Assembly: GCA_031002005.1 (NCBI GenBank)
Contig: CM061919.1
Coordinates: forward strand, 220,780,739 to 220,844,738
Length of the DNA stretch: 64,000 bases
Reading direction: 5' to 3'
Source: Vandiemenella viatica
Lineage: Eukaryota; Arthropoda; Insecta; Orthoptera; Morabidae
The position numbers were made by a program, and so were the translations under genes. Shown here in pieces: positions 46,427 to 55,999 of the stretch (its first letter is position 1; each line of letters begins with the position of its first letter). The notes beneath the pieces are model-generated. The model saw only the letters and a list, made by a program, of their open reading frames with translations, was not told the DNA's origin and did no database searches.

Positions 46427-48456
46427 GGGCCTTATTACACTAGGCGACTTGGCGGCGCAACCAGCCGCGGCACTGGTGTCTCTGTTGGCGACGCAACCAG
46501 GATTCTGGTGGCGACGCAACCAGGATTCTGGTGGCGCCGCCAGCCAGCCACTCGCACAGCCGAGCAGTCACTTTGCTGTTATCCTCGCATTGTATGCGAA
46601 TTGTGTAGTTGAATATGTCCAGTGAACTACAGAATGTCACTGTGGAAATGAGTGGAAGTGAAAGTGTAGAGAAGACAAAGGGGTAAAGCAAGAAGAATTT
46701 CTCATTTTCGTATCTTTCCCGGTAATATCAACGTTTACTAAGTACAATGATTAAAAGAAAGACGATTTAGACATCCTTAAGTAATTTAAAAACTTGTTGT
46801 CGTCTGAATACAGTTTAATTGCGATGGAGCTAACACTCCGGTAGCAATTTGCACATTTACAGCACTCTCTTCACCCTCCTCCTTTCCTCCAATGAGTCCC
46901 AATCCAGCTCCTGTATCATATCAGTTACTGACTGGGTCCTGCGATAATTTCCACAAACAAATCTAGCTGCTCTTCTTTGCACACCTTCCAACTCCTGTAT
47001 TTGATCTCCAAAATGTGGTCCCAAACTACGCCACCATATTCAACAAATGATCTGACCAAAGTTTTGTAACCCAACTCCCTAACTTCTCTGTTACATCCTC
47101 TCATCACCCTCTTCAGCAAATGAAGGATTTTGTAACCTTTTTCTACCACCTGCCCAATTGAGTTTATCAAACGTTATGCAAAGAATTTACACTTCATCAA
47201 GCAAATCTGACCCCACTCTGTAATCATAATTAACCTTTAGATCTATTTATCTTTGTATCTTATAAGCCGACTCTTCTTGGCATTTATCTTCATTCCATGC
47301 TGACCTACCCATTTAGATATTCTATCCAGATCATCCTGCAACTGTTCAGTCTTCACCTGTTTTTATCCTATTGTATACCATTGTATCATTTGAAAAATAC
47401 CTAGATTCTGACCGTAACACAGTCATTCATTAGAATAATGAACAGCAACTCCCATATTTACTTCCACTTCTCTTGATAATGTATTTCCTACTCTAACCCT
47501 TTGCTTTCTGACTTTTAAGAATTCCTGTGCCCAGCAAGTAACTTTTTCATTCAATTCAATACATTTCAGTTTATTTAAAACCATTTTATGGCTCACTCTG
47601 TCAAATGCCTTAGAAAGATCTAGTGCCACACTATCAACTTGGCCTCCCATTTCAAATTCATTTGAAATATCTTGCATATAGCCCACTATCTGAGATTCAA
47701 ATGAGTATCCTTGCCTAAAGCTATGTTGTCGATCTGAAAACTAGTTTCGTTCATCACAGACATTTCTGATATAGTTGCATATCAATCTCTCAATCATTCT
47801 GCCCATCACTGATGACAAACTAATTGGCCAGGAATTTTCACCATATTTTTAACCCTTCCTTTATGAACTGGTACTACTATCGGTCTTTTCCAATCCTTTG
47901 GTAAGCAGCAAGTCTCCAAACTCATTTTAAACAAAATTTTAAGGTAAGGTACAATATCCTATCCCACAATCTTTAATAAATCTGTAGTAAGTTTACCTAC
48001 ACCAGTTACACCAGTTTTAGCTTTCTGAGTTACTTCGCAATTTCCTGAAAATTTATTTCAAATTTTGTAGGTTCGTCATTTATTCCCTCCCATCACAGGA
48101 TGACTATCCCCAGTTGTCTCACCAAACCTGACACGCAGTATCTCTGCAATTTTAAAATTGTAAAGTAGGAAGGGGCATATGAACAGTAGACTGAACGCGT
48201 GGTGGCGAGTCTGGCGGCGCCGCCAGATGGCCTAGTGTAATAAGCTACGTAAGATACAATGCCCCGCCACGACTCTCGGCCACCAGTGGTTGCCCGCCTG
48301 GTCGCCGGGCAGGGCAGCCAGCCGGCCGCCAGTTTCTGGCGGCGCCACTGGCTGCCCTAGTGTAATAAGCTCCATAAGACCCTGTGCCCAGCGACGAGCA
48401 GAGCCACCAGTGGCCCGGCTGGTGGCGCCGCCAAGTCGCCTAGTGTAATAAGGCCC
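46427..48456. mobile_element. 2,030-bp PIF/Harbinger-type non-autonomous element
   Basis: Inverted ends GGGCCTTATTACACTAGGCG match exactly for about 33 bp at both sides. TTA lies at 46424-46426 and 48457-48459, the 3-bp TWA duplication of PIF/Harbinger. On the minus strand of the host mariner this is CAGTT-TAA-insert-TAA-AGCC. Removing insert plus one TAA restores the transposase frame. The left end has a perfect 23-bp tandem pair (46485-46530). The right end repeats the terminal motif CTAGTGTAATAAG three times (48232, 48357, 48440). There is no Harbinger gene inside. The interior is a LINE fragment. Confidence 0.92.
46690..48175 (-). pseudogene. CR1/Jockey-like LINE RT inside the Harbinger-type element
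   Basis: The minus strand reads, in order, LETCCLPKDWKRPIVVPVHK (about 47910), IVGYMQDIS, DSVALDLSKAFDRVSHKMVL, NKLKCIELNEKVTCWAQEFL, RVGNTLSREVEVNMGV (47680-47440), then the catalytic block, which is YFSNDTMVYN instead of Y.FADD. It continues with DLDRISKWVGQHGMKINAKK, LHLLKRVMRGCNREVRELGY and CKEEQLDLFVEIIA. The RT is complete in order but broken by frameshifts. Loss of the first catalytic Asp (A-D to S-N) and several stops make it dead. Same family as 22998-23400. Confidence 0.88.
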
Positions 48457-48744
48457 TTAAACTGTTGATACCAACACCGAATGGTGGTAGCATGCGGGGG
48501 ATTCTTGCCGAACTTTGTTCTAAAGTGTCGCTGAACAGTTACCACAGACTGAGTCGAATGAAATTCGAGAACAACGTACGCTTTCTCACTTTCAGCCATC
48601 TTGCTCTCTAGCGGCCACCGCGGGAAGCTTGCATTTAGTGCAATCGAAACTTGGAGAGTCTTATCACAGCAAACCCCAACATCGTACCTATAATAGGACA
48701 GCTGCAATCATTTTGACTAGCCCTGTATTAGAGCAGGAAGAGGT

Positions 48745-48935
48745 TGCGTTGAATGTGGATGGAGGGAGAAAGAAAGAGAAGGATTACTAGATTGGTCTTT
48801 TGTAGGAACCACCCCGGCACTCACCTGCAGTATTTTCAGAAAACCATGTAAAGCCCAAAATCTGGATGGCGGGATTTCAACCCGCGTCCTTCCGAATGTC
48901 AAATACAAGCGTTACCGCCTACCCAGCAGGCTCGG
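48745..48935 (-). mobile_element. tRNA-derived SINE (family A), minus strand
   Basis: AGGAACCACCCCGGCACTCA, CCCAAAATCTGGATGGCGGG, B-box inverse GGATTTCAACC (48872-48882), and head GCGTTACCGCCTACCCAGCA. Confidence 0.85.
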
Positions 48936-49499
48936 TTCCGGAATGTTCTGACAGCAGGTGTTAAACTAATGGCATTTTGGAGGCTCTTGAGGTTTGACTC
49001 TCACAGCCTGAGAACAAAATTGCTGAACTGAAGTTTTCTACACAAGCTCCACTGCTGTGGACCAAGAACCGAAAAGAAGGAAAGAGAGCGTGCGTGAATA
49101 GTGTAATCTTTGTTTAAATTGGAATAACTTACAACAATACTTTTTGTATGAAGAGGTACAATGTCATACGGTTCCTTCCTTGTGTGGGTGCCTGCAAATT
49201 TGAATGTAGGGCTTACTTTCGGTTACATGTGTGATACAATTGGTCACATTACATTAAACTGTAATGGAGCATACACTCTGGTGGAAATTTCTCCAGACAC
49301 GCATTTCCGCCCTTTCATGTTCTCGCTTACTTTTACCCTTTCAGCGTTTGTGGTAACTTGTTCATCATTTATAAAAATCCCTGACCCCTTTAGCTACAAA
49401 AGAAAATTTTCCCACACTCTTATGTCTGAAATCGAATGTCAGCTTGTGGTAATTTTTTTTAACTGCTTTACGTCTCTCAGCAGCGAGGTCTTTAGAGAC
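48936..49499. other. Stretch with no recognised gene
   Basis: Includes the front of a 210-codon plus frame (49161-49793). Its C-terminal half is the SINE read through, and its N-terminal half matches nothing known, so I do not call a gene. Confidence 0.5.
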
Positions 49500-49685
49500 G
49501 GGAAAGGATTGGGGGGGGGGGGGCAAGGAATGGGAAGGAATTCGGCCATGGCCTTTTTAAGGAAGCAACCCGGCGTTTGCCATGGAAAACCCAAATCTGG
49601 ATGCCCGGACGGGGATTCGAACCGCCGTCCTCTCGAATGGGAGGCCAGAACGCTATCCGTTACACCACCACGCTCGGTCTTGTCG
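49500..49685 (-). mobile_element. tRNA-derived SINE (family A), minus strand
   Basis: GGAATTCGGCCATGGCCTTT, CCCAAATCTGGATGCCCGGA, B-box inverse GGATTCGAACC (49613-49623, a perfect consensus), and inverted head ATCCGTTACACCACCACGCT. Of the copies here, this B-box is the best preserved. A G-run (about 49511-49521) lies at the start. Confidence 0.9.
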
Positions 49686-50604
49686 TCGTGGTCATCTTTT
49701 CCCTTTCCATGCATATCACTTAAATCTTGCCAGCCTGCTAATGTATACTGGCGAGGAAGAACACGTGTTCTTGCAATAATGCATCAACACTGAATTATAC
49801 TTTAACTCTCTGCAACTAATACATGTTTCGACCGATTGCACTGCGGTTCCATATGGACTGTTTGTTTACATGTTGCCAACCTGCTGCCTGACTATTGTAG
49901 TAGTATCTATGTCACGATATCTTAAAATTTGTGTGTGAGTGTGAAGCTGGAGAGGATTTTTGAAACAACGGTCAGTGTGTGTATTAACTTTATGATCCAT
50001 TGTTGGTTGATTAGAGTGTTTAGGTCACACGTAATAATGGCTTAGCCATCGACAAGCCATTACGATCCGAAATGACATCATGAGTGATCAAGAATTCCCA
50101 TTCTTGTCAGACCTACCTTTAGGACTTTTATCAACCATTTTGCGATAGTTATTGACACAGATAGCTTCCGTTCTTTAAATTACTGACCTCTTCGAATATT
50201 TCTTGCCCATCAAATCAGGTGCTAGCTGTCCACTCATGTCGTCGTCAGCCTTGTAGGAACGTTTCCTCGAGGTCTCCCCTGGACGTGGCGACCGTTCGTT
50301 CGTCTTAGCAAGTGGCACATGCGAACCTTGACCCGGCTGTGTGGGCGTTATTAATTGTGGGCGAAGGATTCGGCAGGATGGGTCACGACAGTCGCTTGCA
50401 AGCATTCACTCAACCTCGCAACACCCACCACTGTAATGAGCTGCACACTACCCAGTTCCCGTCACTCAAGTAGCGGTTTCAAGTCCCAACAACTGTTTTT
50501 AAGAATTGGAGAAAACAACAAGCAACACAATGAAAACGTCCTTACTGCTTAGGTTAGTAGACGCGATTCAAAAGTCTTGAACCAATTACAGAAATCCAAA
50601 CTTT
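49686..50604. other. No recognised gene, one hydrophilic frame
   Basis: A 76-codon minus frame at 50405-50175 (ending ...SGQLAPDLMGKKYSKRSVI) is Pro, Ser, Lys and Arg rich and comes from a GC-richer patch. It could be a piece of a retroelement ORF1 or a host exon. No motif supports either. Confidence 0.4.
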
Positions 50605-50785
50605 TAGGGCCAAGGAACGGGAAGCTATTCGGTTATAGCTTTTTTGAAGGAACCATCCTGGTATTCGCGTGGAGTGATGTCGGAAAACCACGGAAAGCCG
50701 AAATCTGGATGGCCGGACCGGGATTCAAACCCGCGTCCTTGCGAATACGAGGCCAGAGTGTTATCTCTCACCCAAACGCTCGGTT
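50605..50785 (-). mobile_element. tRNA-derived SINE (family A), minus strand
   Basis: GGGCCAAGGAACGGGAAGCT, GGAACCATCCTGGTATTCGC, CCGAAATCTGGATGGCCGGA, B-box inverse GGATTCAAACC (50721-50731), and head AGAGTGTTATCTCTCACCCA. Confidence 0.88.
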
Positions 50786-51224
50786 TGTATTTAGGCTGCA
50801 GAAGACTAGGTAGCGTGCTTATTTACTTATAATATCTTTTCATGTAATCTCCTAGGAGAATTATTGCGCCAGGAATTGGAGTGCAGGAAGACGGTACGGC
50901 ATAAGCATATCTTGTCTTCAGTGTCCTATGTACACCTGTAGTTGATTCTTAGGTGGGGTGTCCAGGCAGAAAAAGTACGGAGAAGCTCAGTGCAAGAGTG
51001 AAAAATGGCAATATCACTTTATCCGGATATTTCCGATCAATCCCCCTTTCCACCTGAGCCCCATGTCATCTAAAGAAAATAAGCGATCTGAAAGAAATAT
51101 TACTACACTATCCTCATTTAGAAATAACTCCATACATTCTCCTTACTTTATCTATCTGTATTTTTCTCGTACCAATGACTTAACTACATTCATGCCACGT
51201 TGCTGATATAAAAAAGTTATGAAA

Positions 51225-51493
51225 CAGGAGAAATTCCAACTGATTTTAATAAAAATATCATCTTCACACTTCCGAAGAAAGCACAAGCCGACAAATGTGA
51301 GAGTTATCGCACCATTAGTGCACACATGCTTCAAAATTACTAACCAGAATAATATACAGAAGAATGGAAAGGGTAGTAGAAGACATAGTAGGTGAAGATC
51401 AGTTTGGCTTTAGGAAAAATCGCAGTACAAGGGAAGTAATTCTGGCTTCAAGATTAATACTTGAAAGGTGGATCAATAAAAACAAAGATACTT
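51225..51493 (+). pseudogene. RTE-like LINE RT, cut by an assembly gap
   Basis: The plus strand reads TGEIPTDFNKNIIFTLPKKA, DKCESYRTISAHML and, after one frameshift, RRMERVVEDIVGEDQFGFRK, NRSTREVILASRLILERWIN, KNKDT. These are the RT blocks P.DF......PKK....C..YRTIS and QFGFR...STRE.I...R...ER, leading to the first catalytic block, which would lie in the N run. Few mutations are seen, so the copy may be fairly young. Confidence 0.85.
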
Positions 51494-52493
51494 NNNNNNN
51501 NNNNNNNNNNNNNNNNNNNNNNNNNNNNNNNNNNNNNNNNNNNNNNNNNNNNNNNNNNNNNNNNNNNNNNNNNNNNNNNNNNNNNNNNNNNNNNNNNNNN
51601 NNNNNNNNNNNNNNNNNNNNNNNNNNNNNNNNNNNNNNNNNNNNNNNNNNNNNNNNNNNNNNNNNNNNNNNNNNNNNNNNNNNNNNNNNNNNNNNNNNNN
51701 NNNNNNNNNNNNNNNNNNNNNNNNNNNNNNNNNNNNNNNNNNNNNNNNNNNNNNNNNNNNNNNNNNNNNNNNNNNNNNNNNNNNNNNNNNNNNNNNNNNN
51801 NNNNNNNNNNNNNNNNNNNNNNNNNNNNNNNNNNNNNNNNNNNNNNNNNNNNNNNNNNNNNNNNNNNNNNNNNNNNNNNNNNNNNNNNNNNNNNNNNNNN
51901 NNNNNNNNNNNNNNNNNNNNNNNNNNNNNNNNNNNNNNNNNNNNNNNNNNNNNNNNNNNNNNNNNNNNNNNNNNNNNNNNNNNNNNNNNNNNNNNNNNNN
52001 NNNNNNNNNNNNNNNNNNNNNNNNNNNNNNNNNNNNNNNNNNNNNNNNNNNNNNNNNNNNNNNNNNNNNNNNNNNNNNNNNNNNNNNNNNNNNNNNNNNN
52101 NNNNNNNNNNNNNNNNNNNNNNNNNNNNNNNNNNNNNNNNNNNNNNNNNNNNNNNNNNNNNNNNNNNNNNNNNNNNNNNNNNNNNNNNNNNNNNNNNNNN
52201 NNNNNNNNNNNNNNNNNNNNNNNNNNNNNNNNNNNNNNNNNNNNNNNNNNNNNNNNNNNNNNNNNNNNNNNNNNNNNNNNNNNNNNNNNNNNNNNNNNNN
52301 NNNNNNNNNNNNNNNNNNNNNNNNNNNNNNNNNNNNNNNNNNNNNNNNNNNNNNNNNNNNNNNNNNNNNNNNNNNNNNNNNNNNNNNNNNNNNNNNNNNN
52401 NNNNNNNNNNNNNNNNNNNNNNNNNNNNNNNNNNNNNNNNNNNNNNNNNNNNNNNNNNNNNNNNNNNNNNNNNNNNNNNNNNNNNNNNNNNNN
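51494..52493. other. Assembly gap, exactly 1,000 N
   Basis: All bases are N. The round length suggests a placeholder and not a measured distance. Apparent frames across it are meaningless. Confidence 0.99.
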
Positions 52494-52724
52494 AAAGTAC
52501 AAAGTGAAGAGAGAACAGGTTTTGCTTAAGTGAGGAAAAAGATAATTTGCTTCTTTTTTTTTTTTAATCAGCTCTGGTGGATCATAAGACACCAACAACT
52601 GTGCATGGTCATCTGGTGTGTAATTATGATAGTGGAAATATATGTGCCCTAACTGGGATAGAACTCTGTTTGTTATATCCACAGCATTTATAACTATTGG
52701 AGACATGTTGTGTTGCCACCTATC

Positions 52725-52915
52725 TGCGATATGTGTAAATATGCTAGGTGTGTTATGATTGTATTTTCGTTTGTGAAATATGAAGTTTAGGGGACCATCC
52801 CAGCATTCGCCTTTGTGGTTGCTGGAAACTGGCTAAAAGTTGAAATCGGAATGGCTGGTACATGGAGACCAGGACTCAATCCTACTACTGTTGTACCTCT
52901 CTAATCCAGTTAATG
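52725..52915 (-). mobile_element. SINE-bearing repeat (family C), minus strand
   Basis: GTATTTTCGTTTGTGAAATA, GGGACCATCCCAGCATTCGC, and a B-box-like inverse GGACTCAATCC (52872-52882). Partner copies are at 9345 and 54510. Confidence 0.7.
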
Positions 52916-54090
52916 CATACAACAACACTGGTAGCTCATATTTTATATTATTAGTATCATAATTAATAAGTTTATCTGAAATGTGAATATATTACTATTA
53001 AACTAAATCTAGTCCACAACCTAATGGTTGGTTGGATCCTCACATACGAGATATACAGAGATAGGTTGGCAATTTTGTTTCCTCGAGAACCTACAGTTAA
53101 ATGTAAATCTAAATTACAGAGTGATCAAAACATACCTCACATGTACAAATTAAGCTTTTGCAAGAGCTAAAGGTCATGTTAAGGGCCTATGAAAATTCCA
53201 GCTGCTACCAGGGATCTTTGTATTAAAAGGCAACCACCTTAATATTGCACTACGAAACAGTTCTTTTTTATCACTGTCATTATTTTTTACTTGCATTTGG
53301 GCATTTCCCACAATATTGCTATTTTTATGTCTTCAATTTTATACTTTGTGTTGTCCCACATCATCCAACTTTTAATATAACAGTCAACAAAATATTCATA
53401 ACTTTCACTTCATAGGGTTTAGAATGAGTACATCCATAATCATCCTTTTGTGTGATTGATTTTCTTTTCACATAAGTGAGGGGTTAAGTGTTTTGTGTTT
53501 TTTTATCTTCATCAGTTTCAAGGTAATCAATTCCAAAAACACTGTCCATGCCACTTACATAGCCTTTTTTATGTGCATAGCTGCAGGATTCCATCTCCTA
53601 TTTTTACTGTTGTTTAGTTTCTGGTCTGCAGAGGTGGGCCAACATGTCATCTATAGCAATGAATTGACACACAAAATTGATATAACCATTTTTACAGAGG
53701 TAAAATTGGTGTAAACATTGTTGACAAACTCTTTTTTTGTATTTCTGTTTGGTGTACATTCAACAAATGAGGCATTCAAGCTTTCTCATATTTAATTCTT
53801 GATGTTGTACATTGCCCTTTCTTCTAATATGCCTACTGTCCCAGCTATGTCATATATCTTTAATAGCTGCTCATTCAATACCAGCCTTTTCAATGTTTTC
53901 ATTGGTGGTTTATTTTTCAGTCATCTTTCAGATGGATCTTCTACAAGAGTTGTACAGCCATGATTAAATTCAGAGGCCATCTTTCTCACTGTTGGGAATA
54001 AAGATGTAGACCCCTTATCAATTTGGGATAATCTGTCCTAACCTAATATATCCAAGTTTATTCATTTTGGTATGATGTATGCTATACGTC
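52916..54090. other. Stretch with no recognised gene
   Basis: AT-rich. A frame at 53493-53714 has hydrophobic runs but no known motif. Confidence 0.5.
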
Positions 54091-54092
54091 TA

Positions 54093-54115
54093 TTTTTTTT
54101 TTTTTTTTTTTTTTT
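54093..54115. repeat. Poly(T) tract
   Basis: 23 T in a row. Confidence 0.95.
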
Positions 54116-54204
54116 AAATAAGCATGAAATAGGAGTGGATAATATTGCTACAAATGTATTAAAGGTAGCTGCATAGAAAATTGTAACTTACCTTGCAATA
54201 ATAT

Positions 54205-54450
54205 TTACACTGAGTCTAGAGACTTACTGTATACCAGAGGACTGGAAAAATGACATAGTAGTTCCAGTTTATTAAAGAGGGGAGACAACCAGGGCTCAAA
54301 ATTACAGGTTGATTCATTTAATTTCAGTGGTGGATAAGTTTAAAAAGAGATTGGTATGCAGCCACATTAGAAATGTATGAGAGAAGAGAAACATGTTTGA
54401 AAAATGACAAGATGTGTTTAGAAAAGGATATTCATGTGAATATTAGTTAG
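54205..54450 (+). pseudogene. LINE RT N-terminal remnant
   Basis: Broken plus frames read PEDWKNDIVVPVY, NYRLIHLISVVDKFKKRLVC, SHIRNV and DVFRKGYSCEY. These correspond to RT blocks P.DWK...VVPI.K.G....NYRPISL.SV..K..ERI and F..GYS. Probably the CR1/Jockey-like family of 46690-48175. Confidence 0.75.
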
Positions 54451-54509
54451 TATTCATACACAATATACTGCAGATGAAATGGACAATGGAGGTCTATTTT
54501 ATACATACT

Positions 54510-54775
54510 GCCAGGTCATACTAGGTACTAATGGGAAGTGAAGTGTCACCATTTAACTCTGGAATGCACAACTATGTTCAGCATATTATATGTGTATTTT
54601 TTGTTTGTGAAATGTGTAGTTTATTAGGAGGACTTTGGAGATCATCCTGGCATTCACCAAGATGTCTGCAAAAAACTGCATAGAAACTTCAGTCATGATG
54701 GTTAATACGTGGTGGCCATTGTGCCTTTCCAACCCTGACCACACTGAGCCACGCTGGCAGATGTGTTGAGACCAT
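54510..54775 (-). repeat. SINE-bearing repeat (family C)
   Basis: GGTACTAATGGGAAGTGAAG, TTTTTTGTTTGTGAAATGTG, GATCATCCTGGCATTCACCA and CACTGAGCCACGCTGGCAGA. Colinear with 9345-9548. Confidence 0.7.
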
Positions 54776-54964
54776 TGCTGTTTGTTATTCTATAAACGAT
54801 TTTGTTGGTGTTTTACAGACAGCAGTTACGTTGATTGAAGATGATATAATCTATGATTATAATAAAACTTTAATAGACCAAAATCTGTATATTAAGTATA
54901 TTTTGAAAATTGTAATTGGAGGTAGCTTTACTAAAGATATAGAATGGCAATTGTTTAAAAATTT

Positions 54965-55085
54965 CTTTTGTATGTATGTATGTATCTTTGAAAGCACATC
55001 ACACTGAAACTACAGGATGGATTTCAATGAAACTTGGCATAATTATAACAGATATTATGGATTAACATTTAGAGTACTTTTTATT
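54965..55085 (+). repeat. Short (TATG)n run and conserved repeat segment
   Basis: TATGTATGTATGTATC is followed by GAAACTACAGGATGGATTTCAATGAAACTTGGCAT (55000-55040, here described as one segment). The phrase 'A-CTACAGGATGGATTTCAATGAAACTTGG' is of a type common among insect dispersed repeats. That is recollection and was not checked. Confidence 0.4.
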
Positions 55086-55097
55086 TTAAAAAAATGA

Positions 55098-55312
55098 TCA
55101 TTCGGGAGACTGCGGGTTCGAATCCCCGTCCAGCCATCCAGATTTGTGTTCCCAATAGTTTTCACATATCACCCCAGACAAATGTTGGCAAGGATCATAC
55201 AATAGGTCATGGCCGAATTCCTTCCCGCCTTTTCCTCGCCTATAATGACCTTGATGTCAATGACGTAAAAAACCAGAAACAAAAAAGAAAAAATGAAAGA
55301 AGTCCAAAACAG
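55098..55312 (+). mobile_element. tRNA-derived SINE (family A), plus strand
   Basis: B-box GGTTCGAATCC (55115-55125) is perfect. The body CCCGTCCAGCCATCCAGATT, TCATGGCCGAATTCCTTCCC and an A-rich tail at about 55270-55300 follow. Confidence 0.88.
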
Positions 55313-55999
55313 TAAGTTTCCCATGGGATTGGTGATGAAAATTACTGTATGAAAGTAGTTTGTAATGCTATGCAAGTCCAGTGATGTGCGCAGAAAATGT
55401 GCTTGGTGGGTATGTCATACAGTGGGTGACCTGAATGCTGGCAGTTTCGTGAAGGGAGGCATTGCCAGAGTTTCCTGTTGAAGATAACTAAGTATACCTA
55501 CTTAGGTTTTAATGTAGAGATTCATACTTTATTTCGTTATTTTGTTACTTACTTGTTAAGAGGAACAATTTGGAGAAAAGCTTACTATTAAGAGCAACAA
55601 AGTTAAATGCCAAGAACTATTAAATATAGCTTCTAGAAAGAGATCTAACCTTTCTCAGTAGACAAAAAATGCTAAAGTTAATACTGATTCAGTTCACAAG
55701 AAACTAACAATGAACAAATTGGTAGGTTAACTACTGAATATTAACGCTCTGCACAATCTGTCCATAAACATCCACTCAACGTGAATCCTGTCTGGCAGCT
55801 CTGTGTGAATGCAATGCTCGGTCACGTGTAGCATAGGAGAGACCCATTTGGCAGCTCTACATAAGTCAAATACTAAGGTTTGTGCCACACTCTGCACAAT
55901 GTGAAACACGCTATTTACAGTCAGCACAATGCTGGGTTCTGTGCATCGTAGAAATTTACTCAGTGTGGAATACACTTAACTGCTGAAAGTCATTGCCAC
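55313..55999. other. Stretch with no recognised gene
   Basis: No element recognised in the last bases before the hAT terminus. Confidence 0.5.

Larger units (their letters stand above)
45660..48599 (-). pseudogene. Mariner transposase, split
   Basis: The minus strand starts at ATG 48599: MAESEKAYVVLEFHSTQSVV, RHFRTKFGKNPPHATTIRCW, YQQFK. The insertion follows. The frame resumes at about 46423 with ATGCHCKGKTTGRPPVSGE and runs through ENVERVRASYVRSPQKSTPR, VWRILRKRLFMKPYRLQLLQ, LVFNDEATFHVSG (first catalytic D) and FIFQQDGAPPHFS (second D). It ends with WPPRSPDLSPMHLL, where the third catalytic Asp position (usually DLxPLD) reads H. At least three frameshifts or stops occur, so it is inactive. 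Confidence 0.9.
45519..48725 (-). mobile_element. Mariner element interrupted by a Harbinger-type insertion
   Basis: Termini CAGGGCTAGTGAAAATGATT (45519) and the inverse of CAGGGCTAGTCAAAATGATT (ending 48725) are flanked by TA at 45517-45518 and 48726-48727. Without the 2,030-bp insert and its 3-bp duplication the element is 1,174 bp, close to normal mariner size. It belongs to a different family from the mariners at 9924 and 30671 (different ends). A 25-base poly(T) sits at 45623-45647. Confidence 0.93.

Noticed and set aside
49161..49793. 210-codon plus-strand frame
   Set aside because: The second half is a SINE read through in an arbitrary frame. The first half has no known motif and no splice or codon support.
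50175..50405. Retroelement ORF1 or host exon
   Set aside because: Hydrophilic composition only. No zinc knuckle, RRM or other motif is visible.
51399..52706. Long open frames (348-435 codons) across 51364-52706 on both strands
   Set aside because: Most of the length is N. Only 51364-51493 is real LINE coding sequence.
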